From positions 98,806,207 to 98,870,206 of the forward strand of contig CM054116.1 of assembly GCA_028673005.1 (NCBI GenBank): 64,000 nt of DNA, read 5' to 3'. The DNA comes from Tanypteryx hageni (taxonomy: Eukaryota > Arthropoda > Insecta > Odonata > Petaluridae). The notes under the pieces were generated by a model. The model was not told the DNA's origin. It ran no database searches and saw only the letters and a program-made list of their open reading frames with translations. Below, piece by piece: positions 1-11,489 of the stretch (position 1 is the stretch's first letter; every line of letters begins with the position of its first letter). Position numbers and translations under genes: made by a program.

Positions 1-360
1 AATATCCCGTAAACCTAGTATTATTTCCCCTTTCCTTCCCCCCTTTATTTTTTTCCTTTACTTCTTGGCGTGTGCGTGTGTCTGTGGTTGCTTAGTAGGT
101 CCCTGTCGTGGTCGTACTGACTCACAAACCTTCAAGCAACGGTGTGGTTATTTTGGGTCCCTGGCGCAGAGTAATTTTTCACAAACCCGGTCCCGTTTCC
201 TTTTCCACCTTTAGGATTAGTGCTTGTGCGATTGAGTGAGTAAATGTGTGAGTGACATCAGGTCCCTGGCGTGGAATAACAACCCCTAAACCTGTAGTTT
301 ATAATTTTTATTGTCTTTTGCCTTTCCTTCCTTTCCTCCCCCCTTTTCTTTGTGTATCTC
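1..360. repeat. Degenerate direct repeats with GGTCCCTGGCG motif
   Basis: The motif GGTCCCTGKCG recurs at about 98, 156 and 261. The block around 1-60 (AAACCTAGTATTATTTCCCC then a pyrimidine run) resembles the block at 285-350 (AAACCTGTAGTTTATAATTT then a pyrimidine run). The units are diverged and unevenly spaced (58 and 105 bases). The array may continue beyond the left edge. No coding potential was seen. Confidence 0.35.
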
Positions 361-3200
361 TAATTTTGAATTTTACGGTTAAGGAGTTAATTTATATTTA
401 ACATCAATTTCGCCGTAGTCTCCAACTTTACTTATTTATAGAGATTGCTCTTACTCCAATATTGTTCCATAAGAAAGGAACGAAAATCGGTGCTGAGGTG
501 CAAACCTTAGAATTAAAATAAATTATAATAATAAAATATCTATCTGAAAAATTAATGTTTTTCAAGGTGAGATGAATTGCTTGCAGAAACAACAGTACAA
601 TATACTTAGGAAGGAGCGGCGAATGAATCTTATAAGAATGTCAGACGATCCTAAGTTTAATGAAGAACAGCCATCAATCATTTAAAAATCTTTTGAAGCG
701 GCGGGGGTAGCGCGAAAAATCTGTTGATTACCTAAATTTTCATTTGATTCATTCATGAATAAGATTTGCATATTACGGGCACTGAATGCGATTATTATTT
801 ATTTTGATCCATTTATTATAATAAACTCTAGCAATTAATCACGCTATTCTTAATTTTAAACTAGCCGCGCCTGTAAGTTTTTAGGTTGAGCTTTATTTGA
901 AAGTTTACTTAATTTTCATCAATGATTCCTACGACACACTAGTTCAAGTTTTTCTGGCCAAAACCACTCCTTTCCTTTAAAATAAAATTTTTGTTTATGT
1001 AATAACGCTCGCTGACATAATTATGCGCGGAATTTATGAGTTTATAATATATTTTTCAGAAAGAATTACCCCAAATATTCTATTTTCGACCGAGATTCAA
1101 CTATGGAAATATTCTTCTTTAATAGATATTTTAGAAAATCGCATTGAAAACCCTGTCTCTCTCTCTCTCTTCAACAGCCGTAAGATAAAGTCAGAAGAAA
1201 CAGATGCGCATTTCGGCTACAAATCAGCCATCATCACCGGTAATTCATCAAAAGTAGTTTGTAAAAAAAGAACACGTGAAATTACAATCTGCGCATAAGG
1301 GTTTTCCCAACCTTTTTTATGTCTATTTGGAGAAAGAGAATTCGTGAAAACATTAGGTATAGTCGGCGGAAAAATATATAGATACATGCATGGAATGTGT
1401 GAAGAAAATAAAATTTATTGAGAGGTATCAATGCGTTATTTTGAGTGATATAAAAGAAAGATCAAATCTACCGGAATGGCGTTGTCATTCACACCTTTTC
1501 CCGTGGTTGACGTGGAAACTCTATCTGGACTACATTTGCTATTGTACTCAACACTGACAATTTCAATTCAACCGTTGATATTTTTTATTTATTTTTTTAC
1601 GAAGCCGAGTTTAAGCGAGATTTCATGTCTTTTTTTAAAGTATCGTAAATGATAAAAAAACACAGTAGCCAACTCGAATTCCTGAAAAAATTACTGCAAT
1701 GCGGAGAGTTTTACAAAAGAGCGTCCTTTTGCCATCGAATCCACCAGAAATATTTTTTCGTATCGCATTAAAAATTTCACCCCGAAAATAATAAAAAAAC
1801 GCTATTACGAGATATTAAAGCATACACCTCTGTTTTTTCGAGACTTAAAGAGAACCTATCGATACGAACGTCACGATAATAAAATATTTCGGAACGAATT
1901 AAATTTTAGGGAAAGGAAACCCACGGCGTTATTTTTGGAAATGATCCATTCGCGCGTTTTTATTTTTGTTTTTCTTTTTTTATTCATTTTCGCCGTAGCG
2001 ACTTATCATCCAGGGCTGTTGAATTCCCTCGTAATGCCACGTTCCGCCCCGCCGTCGTGCACACTACGTTACATGCGCGATTCGGGCGGCGGACTGCAAA
2101 ATTACGTAGGTGGACTGCTTTGTGTGTGTGCTCACGCTTATCTCCAGAAAAGTTCGTAGTGCCGGAACACAGAGCGGCGGGAGAGAGAGAAAACAGCGGA
2201 ACGCGGTGTAGTGGGAATGGTAACAGCGTTTAGAAAGATTAGAACCTAGGATAAATGTAGCCAAACCAGGGACAGTGGAAAAACCGTTTGCGCTCCGTGT
2301 CAAGAGAAAAGGTGTTCGTGTCCTCAGGCGCACTTGGGTCGACGGTGGGTGAATGCCAACGGAAATATATCCGTGGACGTTGCGCGTCGCGAGCAATGAC
2401 AAAGAACTAATCACTATGTCGTGGTAAACCGCATCAAAGGAAATGTTAAAAAATCCATAAATGCTTTAAGCTTTGGGTTTTTCGAACTTTTTTTCTCTTG
2501 ACCCAGCGAGAGGAAAATACCTTAAATACCTTCGACCCTCCTCGCCCTACTGAATAAAGGCGGGTATATTTTGAACGACTTTTTCATAAAAACAATAGGT
2601 ACTGGAATAAAAATGTTCGCGTAACGATTGCAGTTAGTTAGTTCTCATTTGAATACTTACAAATATATATGCTATAAGCAAAGAGAATAGCATGGAATCT
2701 ACAGCAAATGGATCTTTTGGGGAGTGTGCTCTGTGGTCTGTTAAAGTAAAATCATTGTCAAAGCTTTTGAAACATCAACACGCAGGTTAATATTATAGTA
2801 AATTTTTTGAAAAGAGATATACATTCCAAGTGTGTCGTATGGGCAGGGCCGTTTTAAGATCTTCGTAGGCCCTAGACACTTGCATTCGGAGGTCCCGCCC
2901 CACATCATATCAAGCGTATTAAAATGCATACACGTTAAATCTAATATTTTGCTGTTAAAGAAATTCGGTTACATCGGGAAGTCACCTTTTTTCCTAAAAT
3001 TTTTAAACTGACCAGCTATTCATTGCACTACCTCTTAGATACCATTGCGCGTAGGCAAGAGGGAATCAGCAGGTCGTAAAAAAATAAGAAATTCGAAAGC
3101 ATTTTTATAATTTTGCTTTTGAAATTATTTCAACAACACTTTTAACACTTATTCAAGCATCAAGAGCAATTTTTTTCTGAAACTTCAGCTTTAATAATAT
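361..3200. other. AT-rich non-coding DNA, no gene recognised
   Basis: Only short unconvincing open frames are present. A somewhat CpG-richer block lies at about 2000-2420. A segment at about 2845-2905 (GCAGGGCCGTTTTAAG and following bases) resembles a DNA-transposon terminus, but no partner end or target duplication was found. Confidence 0.5.
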
Positions 3201-3282
3201 TACATTATTATGATTTATTTGCACGAAGTGCATGAAGTGAACGCATATAGGGGAAGTCGTTCCCGTCCGTCCGTCCGCATGT

Positions 3283-3975
3283 TAAAACTTGGAAACCGCT
3301 GAACATATTATGATGAAATTTGGTATTGGAGAGTTTTGCTAAAATTTATCGAACGATTTCAATTTTGGTCAAAATCGGACAACAATGATGACCACTTTAC
3401 ATGAAGACCTACAATGTTTCTTTGTTTCAACTCGGGAACCGTTGGTCATATTTTGATGAAATTTGGTATTGGGGAGTTTTGCTAAAATTGGTTGACCGAT
3501 TCCAATTTTGGTTAAAATCGCACAAAAATTACGATCACTTTACATGACCTACAAATAGGTCACAATGTTCCTTTGTTTCAACTCGGGAACCGATGGACGT
3601 ATTTTGATGAAATTTGGTATTGGGAAGTTTAGTTAAAATTAATTGATCGATTCCAATTTTGGTTAAAATCGGACAACAATTACGACTTTAGATGACCTAC
3701 ATGTAGTTAACAATGATCCTTTGTTTCAACTCGGGAACCGCTTGACGTATTTAAATAAAAATTCGTATTGGGAAGTTTTACTAAAATCGGTCGACCGATT
3801 CCAATTCGGGTAAAAATCGGGTAAAAATTACGACCACTTTACTTGAAGACCTACAAGTAGTTGACAATGTTCCTTTGATTCAATTCGGGAACCGCTTGAT
3901 GTATTTTGATGAAATTTAAATTTGGTCTTAGGAGTTTTGCTAAAATCGGTCTACCGATTCCAATTTTGGTTTAAA
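3283..3975 (+). repeat. Tandem array, about five units of ~150 bp
   Basis: Each unit contains the landmarks GGGAACCG, TTTTGATGAAATTTGGTATTGG, AGTTTTGCTAAAAT and GATTCCAATTTTGG. Unit starts (the GAACCG landmark) fall near 3292, 3436, 3586, 3735 and 3888, giving spacings of 144, 150, 149 and 153. Units are clearly diverged, so the array is not recent. Confidence 0.85.
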
Positions 3976-3981
3976 AATAAA

Positions 3982-3982
<1 letters not shown>

Positions 3983-4031
<49 letters not shown>
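3983..4031. repeat. (AT)n microsatellite with (AC)n end
   Basis: This is a nearly pure TA dinucleotide run followed by ACACACACA. It directly follows the 150-bp tandem array. A tyrosine/isoleucine-repeat open frame across it is an artefact of the dinucleotide. Confidence 0.95.
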
Positions 4032-4032
<1 letters not shown>

Positions 4033-4359
4033 TTCGACATTCTGCCCCATATCAAGAATTGTATGTTGTAGAGAAATGCTGCAAACGCGATTTTGTTTAT
4101 ACAAGCTAGGAGAACCTAGAAAGACTATTTTCATTTTCATCCGCCATCCTGAAACAAAATGTCGGGCGTTTAAATTGTTAAAATATTTACTTTTCCGAAA
4201 CTTTACGTCAAATAAAAACATTTTCTGAACAAAAAACATGCGTCTCGAGAAGAGCAATTCTGAAAATTTATTCAGTTTAGCGAGGCTAAAGGCATGGCGC
4301 GTAGCGAGTGAAGGGCGGGGTTGCGCGCAGCGCGTAGGGGCAGGTCTCCTAGTTTTTCT

Positions 4360-7300
4360 AAACCAGAGATATTTGAGTCGTCACAATTTTATTTCTGACG
4401 TACTCCTTTGAGCATTTTTCTTCAATTGTCGCGTACCTCTTTTTTATTTTTAAGTGATAATTAAATGTAAAATATTATTTTTATTATAATGCTTAGTTCA
4501 ATTAATTGCATAGTATTATGGGATGAATCTGTTTCTTCTTTTTCTAAAACTGCGTAAACGAACGTCTGCGACTTCTTTCGCGGAAGAATACCTTCCTATC
4601 TCTCAATAATGAACCCAGCGTTGAATAGTATCCTTTGAAGAGATACGCGAAAATGTTGAAATAATTTCCCCAATCTCCTTTTCCAGTAAAAACTTTCCTA
4701 CAGTGTTTTATATAGTTATTCGTAGTCGTAACATCAAAGGGGGAAAAATAAAATAAATGATAACTTTAAACATCATGCGTACGCATATAAAACTCTGCAC
4801 GCACTCCAGGTTAATATTATTATAACAAAAAAATTCGATCTGTTCATTAATTATTAATTTTTGCTGTTGTTTTCCGATTCATGTTATTCTGTAAATTATA
4901 GATGCTTATATTTTTTATCACAATGATTAATTTTTTTTATGTTTTTAACACTCATTGACGTGTATTTCTTGACCTCAGTTGTAATATTAAATCAATGAAG
5001 TTATTGCGCCGCGGCTATATATTTATTTCATTAATTAGAGACTACTTAAAATCACTTAAATATAATTTATATCGTTAAAAGGTGAGGACCATAAACATGT
5101 TGTACACTGAATTTCATTTATGTAATACAAGAATTTAAAAGGAAAATTATATTCTATATATTTATATTGAATAATTGTATTAATAAATGGAAATAAAAGA
5201 CTATCGGTAGGCAACTGTTGATGTGTTATCTACATTTCCTGGGCACATCAGATTTTTCCTCTCCATCTCAACAAACATAAAATTCGCGTTCATATTATTT
5301 ATGTTTGGAATTATGATTCGGCGAAATCGGACAGGAGGCCGTTCAAATGTCACGTGAATTTGGAAATTGTATTTGGTTTATGCATCACGGAAAACGGAAT
5401 AATAGCCGTTTCATTACCTCGATCGCAATGTTTATTGTTACTTTATCATTTACGAAGTATGTAGAGAGTGTTGCAATCGTGAAAAAAACGACTTCGAGTT
5501 TTTGATGAATATGCGCATTTTATGCCCGCAAAAGTGGCTTTTGAAATTCCGCCTGTCGCCAGTACGCTCTAGGGTTGATCGATCCAATGGAATCTGATTA
5601 AACCTCGTATTTATGTGAGATATCATCCGAAATAGGAGTTTTTTTAAAAACGAACCATATAACGCCACAATGGAGGATAGTTTACTCTAGTAGATTTTAT
5701 CAAAAAGTCAATTTACTTAAAAACGTTTACACAGATTTTGATCAAATCTCGTCGAGTTATAGAGGTTTATGTAACATAGCAGTGCTACAACATTCCTCCA
5801 AAAATACCTATTTAGCGTTTATTGACGTTAAAATATACCGATTTTATTGTATGGGATAGAATCGTACGGTTTGGGGAAATTCCGCGCAGTGTACGTTTAT
5901 TTTATTGATTGGTATTCTCGAAAAGTTTATAAAATTAAAATCTTCGCTCAATATTTAATATAATTCCACATTTTTAGTTAATGTGTTGGTTTTCCTTTAC
6001 GAGCATACAAATAGAAGCCAAATTTGACATTTTTACCGCATATTTTGCTACATCATGGACTATTTTATACTATTGCCTCCCCCTCCTGCTTTAACTACGT
6101 ACGGAGAGATATTTTTACTTCGAACGAAAATGCTTTCCTCTTCTCCCTACTCCTTAAAAGAGATCTATGATAGTCATTATTTCTAGATCCGCAATTTGCA
6201 TTACTGATCCATTGCACCCCTTCCTTTTCTTCGTCTTCCTATTATCACGCACGCAATCGTGTACTATGCGTCAGAAAACACAGCCTCGGTGGCATATAAA
6301 CTAGCAGACTTTCCGGATTAAAAATGCATTAAAAACTAGCCGGACCGTACTTATCTTACGCGTCCGACGGCTTCCCCTTGTTTGATAAATTTTCCTGAAA
6401 ATGCGAGAGACTAATTTCAGTGAGGTTATAACGCCTCCCGTTATGATCTTTCTTTATTTCCATCTTTACATAATTTTCAATATACGGTGAAACGTCTGTT
6501 AAGCCTCCTCTTGCGGTTCCCAAGGGATAAGGTCGTTGAGAAGAAGGAAAAATTGAATCATTATTCAAGAGATCCGCTCTTAGAAAAGTATATCGTTAAA
6601 AGGTGAGGTTATTGAATGGACATTGTTACTAAAATAATAATGCACTGATAAGACTTCCACTGACAGTGAGAGCTGGGTATCGCTGGTGCGACACTAGCGC
6701 CAAATTGCGTCTACAAAGCACTAGATGTAGTTAAAACAGTAAATGTTTAAAATTTTGCTTGACTTAATAGTGTTTCGTTTATAGAATACAACTTTTAAAT
6801 TTTGCTTATGGATTCATTTGATGACCTATTTTGTAATCCGAGGAAAAAAGAAAGAAAATCTCATTGAAGTTCGAGGGAAGAAATTTTTCGTGGGTAATTT
6901 AAGAATGAGTATAAATGCCGGCAAACGCAATTAAAAGAAGCCGATAAAAGAATGATCGAGCACGTTCCTTTAAGTAGAAAATTGAATAAAGAGATTGCGC
7001 AACATTTTTATTGACTCGGGACTCAAGGAAAGGTAAATTTATCCAGGTAGGCTTCGTGTCGCGTCCGCTGAAGGAGAAGGAAAGAGTTTTCTGAGAACAT
7101 GATACTCAATCACACAAGGTGTAGACATAAGACATAAATATATTCTTGCTTCAAACTATAGTGTGATTTCAAATAAATAATGATTAATGATGTTTTTAAA
7201 AATGCCTACTAATGTGATTTTGATATGATCCATCAATAAACTATTTTAAAATGCACCTAAAAATTCTAATTAAACTCGTCTTCTCTACAAAGATAAATTT

Positions 7301-8400
7301 AAATGAAATCTCATTTCCGTTTTGTCCTATGTAATTTGCAATCATATTTACAAAAAAATTCAAGGAATGCCTCGATAGGTCAATTAAATCCCTTGAACAT
7401 ATGCTAATAATTCGTTTTTTATATCTCTTGTACAACTAAAAACAGTAAAATTCGTAGAAATTTCAAAAGTAATAATTTCAATAATTACAGTCCGTTAAAA
7501 TTGTTATCATTATGAAAGAGCAAAATTTCATTTCATTAAAATATAAGGAAAATATAAGCGCAAATTTACTTGCATATAAATAAGTCCAATTATAATCACG
7601 CTGTAAAATATTTAGTTTTCAAACTAAGGCAATAAGCGTCATACAGATAAAAATCGCATCCCTTCAATTTAATAAACATGATGAATTTTATTGCGCCATA
7701 TATAATACATTGTTAAACAAAAGATACATCTCCAGTTGGATTTAAACACTAAATATAATTTGCCTCGTAAATTTAATTTTGGGGGATTCCGTTAAAAATT
7801 TATTATCCATAACAATTTACATGGAATTAACCTGAAAACTGCTAATCGAAACGTAAAATTAGATTTCATAGTAATAATTCTAGTGGCCTTCCTCGATATT
7901 AATATTTGCGTAATATTTCTATTTATTTTTTTATTTTAAGAATAGGAAAAAATAAAAAAACCAAGTGCACCGCACCGCAGTCAATTTCGATACAGAAAAC
8001 ACCATGACCGATGCATCAACCCTTTGAGTCACCTGTGGCTTTGGGTGGCTTGCTTTGGACGGTGACAGCCCATTGCCCTAGAAAAAAACTTCCCCTTTTT
8101 CTATTACGTTACCCGAATGGCATGATATAAAAATAAAGAAGAAAGAGTAGATACCTACATATATGAGAGAAAAACGTGCACATTTGGCTCCTGTGTTTTG
8201 TCATCTGGCTCCAAATGACCAATGTAGACGGCCATCCGATATCTGCAGCTTCTCAAAATTCGTCCGACCTATATATCTGGAGAATAATGCGTCGTTTGTT
8301 TGCCCTGTTACGTCTTCCCTCCCATTCCGAATCGTGTGGTGCGACATCACTGTTCCAAACCAACGCTTCACACTTCATGAATTTTGAATGAGAGTCGCCT
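4360..8400. other. AT-rich non-coding DNA, no gene recognised
   Basis: No coding similarity was recognised on either strand. The longest open frames here (about 60-75 codons) have no domain or motif. A 20-mer TATATCGTTAAAAGGTGAGG occurs twice, at about 5068-5087 and 6589-6608. Confidence 0.5.
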
Positions 8401-8408
8401 ATATCTGA

Positions 8409-8410
<2 letters not shown>

Positions 8411-8441
<31 letters not shown>
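8411..8441. repeat. (AT)n microsatellite
   Basis: A pure AT dinucleotide run of about 31 bases. Confidence 0.95.
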
Positions 8442-8444
<3 letters not shown>

Positions 8445-8461
8445 CGATATTCAAGGGACTG

Positions 8462-8530
8462 ACAAATTATTGTCGTTATAACCGAGTGTCGTAATATCCG
8501 AGGTTGAATGGGAAACATAAATTCCATAGT
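8462..8530 (+). repeat. Possible pogo-type terminal fragment, copy 1
   Basis: It contains ATTGTCGTTATAACCGA followed by GTCGTAATATCCGAGGTT. Such strings of TATAACCGA/TATCCGAG are typical of pogo/Tigger-type terminal regions. The same 17-mer recurs at about 9787-9803 in the same orientation. No transposase or paired inverted end was found, so this is a weak assignment. Confidence 0.25.
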
Positions 8531-8970
8531 TTCCAAATTCAATAATTAATGTTATGATCTTAAATTTCAATATTTAACACATTACTTAATAAGCACAAAG
8601 TAAATATAATAAAATATTTTTAAGACTTTGTAAAATAATCTGATATTTTTTCTGTGTCATATGTGGCAACTTGAAATATTTTTCGAGATCGTCCTCAATG
8701 TAGTGAATAATGTTTAATGTATTTCCATTAGTCCCTTTCGATTAATGTGATATCACTTTGGTTGCTCACAAGCCTTCATTAACAGTTCATTAACTTTTCT
8801 TTTTCAATTTGCCATGTTTTCAAATACAGAGTGATATTAATGAACATACAGAGCATAAATGTGAAGTGTAGGGAACCAGGACTTCCTTTGGAAGGACAAC
8901 ACTGCAGTGTAAGGAACGATTCAGGGCAGTGAATGATAATAGGAGTTATGCCAATTTTTTAACATTAATA

Positions 8971-9442
8971 CAGCGGCGTAACAATAGGGTGGCGTGGGTA
9001 GCCTAATGCCATGGTTCCAGGATTCCTCGAATTTTTCCCAACATGGTAAAAGGTAAAAATCTCCAAATGCCGTACTAAATCTAACTTTAGATGTAGTACG
9101 GCATTTGGAGATTTTTACCTTTTACCATTTTAGTTCTATTGTGAAGCTCATTTCCATATATTTTCCCAAAATGTAAGAAATTAAGATTTTCTAGCGATTT
9201 CTTCTTCATTATTCAATTTTTGAATGGCTTTCCATTTAATCATTATTTTTGCAGAGAGTAATAAAAGCGTAACATTTTCAGAATATTTCTGAGAACTGAT
9301 TAATAAGTGCAACTTGATAGGCTTTACAATGTTTCAGTTTTTAATTGAACGTATGTATGTATTTGTTGGTTGAAAAAGTAGGGGTAAAGGGACCACCAAT
9401 AATATTTTGCCGCTGGCCCTTCTGCTTTTTGTTAAGCCACTG
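8971..9442. mobile_element. Non-autonomous hAT element (MITE), 472 bp, with 8-bp target duplication
   Basis: The left end is CAGCGGCGTAACAATAGGG. The reverse complement of the right end is CAGTGGCTTAACAAAAAGC, so the termini are imperfect inverted repeats beginning CAGYGG. The element is bracketed by a perfect 8-bp direct repeat CATTAATA at 8963-8970 and 9443-9450. An 8-bp target duplication with CAG...CTG ends is diagnostic of the hAT superfamily. There is no internal open frame for a transposase. The element carries a long near-perfect hairpin at 9043-9128. Confidence 0.85.
9043..9128. repeat. Near-perfect 42-bp-arm inverted repeat (hairpin)
   Basis: The left arm 9043-9084 pairs with the right arm 9087-9128 with a single mismatch (9078 opposite 9093), leaving only CT at the centre. 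The arms run ATGGTAAAAGGTAAAAATCT and onward, and read back exactly. It lies inside the hAT MITE, which is otherwise not palindromic, so it is an internal structure and not the element's terminal repeats. Confidence 0.95.
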
Positions 9443-9779
9443 CATTAATATCAATGTAACCTTTCACTGTGTTTTTGCGGTAAGGGATGGGAGAGCAATT
9501 ATTGGCTGCTGGAATCGTAATTGAGTAACCCGTTACAATTTTTAATACAACGAAACTTATTTCGGCTATAATGTACAATAATCTTCAGCATAGAGCGGAA
9601 ATATCCACTTTGAGTGGGGTGGATGCCATTTACAATGTTTTATCGCTACAATATTCATGAAAGTTGCACTTATTGACTGGCTGGAAAAATTCCTTTTAAT
9701 TTGTTACCGCGTATAATACGCACACTAACTTCACGATATATTTTGTTGAATTATATGTAAAAATAAAAAGATAGTTGAT

Positions 9780-9865
9780 AACTTATATTGTCGTTATAAC
9801 CGATTTGATTAATACGTTATAGCCGAGAATAATAGAATGCATTATTATGGAAACGGGACTTGTAA
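9780..9865 (+). repeat. Possible pogo-type terminal fragment, copy 2
   Basis: It shares the exact 17-mer ATTGTCGTTATAACCGA with the copy near 8467, followed by ACGTTATAGCCGAG and TTATGGAAAC. It is in the same orientation as copy 1, so the two are not the two ends of one inverted-repeat element. Confidence 0.25.
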
Positions 9866-9942
9866 AATAGTCATTATATTCATGTATCCATACACACACA
9901 TATACATTTATATATATAATATCTTAAGAAATAGAAAAGGTA

Positions 9943-10040
9943 GTGAAGGGGTGGCAACAAGGCGTTGAAGCCCAGTGGACACCTGCCAAGTTGATGAACA
10001 AGTTGGCGAGCTGCTGGGGACGTCGAAGAGACACGTAAAA
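9943..10040 (+). repeat. Dispersed repeat, copy 1 (next to microsatellites)
   Basis: This block, with landmarks GGCAACAAG, GAAGCCCAGTG, CAAGTTGGCGAGCT, GTCGAAG and GACACGTAAAA, is homologous to 40950-41075. Both copies lie beside (AT)n or (AC)n tracts. The family was not recognised; it may be an end of a retroelement. The minus-strand open frame running through it and the (AT)n is not convincing as a gene. Confidence 0.7.
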
Positions 10041-10086
10041 TGGAGAGAGAGTAACTGATGGTAAGTGACACACTGGGTGGGGGTGA

Positions 10087-10127
<41 letters not shown>

Positions 10128-10147
10128 TATACATACACACACAACAC
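10087..10147. repeat. (AT)n/(AC)n microsatellite
   Basis: A TA dinucleotide run of about 35 bases followed by ACATATATATACATACACACACAACACAC. Confidence 0.95.
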
Positions 10148-10149
10148 AC

Positions 10150-11485
10150 CACGATTTTACTGTCCGTTACTTCAAAAGGACGGATTATACGACTGGATTT
10201 CTTTTCGAATAAGAGTTAATAAAATTCGACGTTCCGTTCGAATTAAAAAACGAGATCTGGAGTACGTTTTTCTGTGCCCGACGGCATGCTTGGATTTTGT
10301 TCGGAATGAGTCCATTTTAATAAAATTGTCTGTGACTTTAAAAGAGACTTCAAATTGATTTAGTGTCAAATTAAGCTGCCAATCACATAGACATATCATT
10401 TTCCATTAGCTATAGAGCCGTTTAAATGTGTTAAAAAGGATTTAAACGAATATTTTAGTTTTGTAAAAAGAGCTACTCTTCAGAATGGTTTACCTCTGAC
10501 AGGAAAAACACTTAAGTTACAAAAATGTTACTGTAGCGATAATACGTTTTGTATTTAAATTTGCTTGATGAGATTTATACTTATCAAACCCTGTCAAATC
10601 CAGGAAAATTTACTTTGGAAAAGGTTACCGAGAAAACATTAATGAAATTATTTTTTAAAGAATAACGATATGTTTCTACATAAAATAATTCAAATATGTC
10701 TAGGGAATTTTATTTGTTTAGTCATATTGTGATTCACTCTCATGCTGACATCTATAATATGAATATTCTATTTAAAATAAGACGCGATGTTCAAAAGAGG
10801 TTAGATGAAAATATTGTATTACGTACTTATTTCAGTGAACTCAACAATATTTGCTCCTTAAATAGGTTTTGTAAATATAAATGGAGACAACATTATTTGT
10901 TCCTAACACGTAATTTTCAATTTTTTTTTCACAAGAATGTGACCTTTTTATCAACTGATTGAGAAGCATGCAATGAACTAGATTTTCGGAAGTTATCAGT
11001 TGTGGTTGGAGTGCATCTTCATGTCAGAGAATATGTCGATAATAGCAGTAATGTAGTTTCTTCGAAAAAAATAACAAAAGCTCAAGTTTTTCTAACTCAT
11101 ATGGCGCTAAAAATTTTCATCTACTACATGAAAACACTTTCCATTTTGTAGAGCTAAAGTATGTCCGATTCTTCAATAAAGCAGATAGCGTGACAAAACA
11201 AATTCGAAATCAGTCAACGAACTCGAAAGCAATCGAAGCGAAGGGCGTAGCAAAAATCTCCATTCAAGTAAAGGATGAACTAGAATATCAAAAACCCCTC
11301 CTTACTCCTTTCCAAAGTATCGATTTGTCATATTTTTTACATGTTTGCCTATTAATTCAATCAATTTCCTTCGAAAACATTTATTTTGTCGTAAACGTCT
11401 CCGTTTCATCAGATTACCAAAACGAACTTCCAAACCTATTGGCATCTTCTGTTTGAATCCTGCATGAACTTCCATATCGTAAATA
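10150..11485. other. AT-rich non-coding DNA
   Basis: No coding similarity, RNA gene or clear repeat was seen here. Open frames of up to 97 codons have no recognisable motif. Confidence 0.5.
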
Positions 11486-11489
11486 GAAC

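Larger units (their letters stand above)
3216..4353 (+). mobile_element. Helitron/DINE-like non-autonomous element with central tandem repeats
   Basis: The segment begins near a GCACGAAGTGCATGAAGTG block followed by TCCGTCCGTCCG. It continues through about five 150-bp tandem units and an (AT)n/(AC)n tract, and ends in a GC-rich stretch with the short palindrome CGCGCAGCGCG at about 4323-4333. CTAG followed by T comes at 4349-4353. A GC-rich hairpin shortly before CTRR-T is the known 3' signature of Helitrons. Drosophila DINE-1-type Helentron derivatives are known to carry central tandem repeats of similar size. The 5' boundary is not defined and no replicase is present, so the family assignment is inference. 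Confidence 0.45.

Noticed and set aside
2845..2905. GCAGGGCCGTTTTAAG segment as a hAT-like terminus
   Set aside because: No inverted partner and no 8-bp duplication could be found nearby.
8176..8391. 71-codon frame with a hydrophobic start resembling a secreted-peptide exon
   Set aside because: There is no ATG at the start (GTG, with a TGA just upstream) and no recognisable neuropeptide or cleavage pattern. The overlapping frame is equally long.
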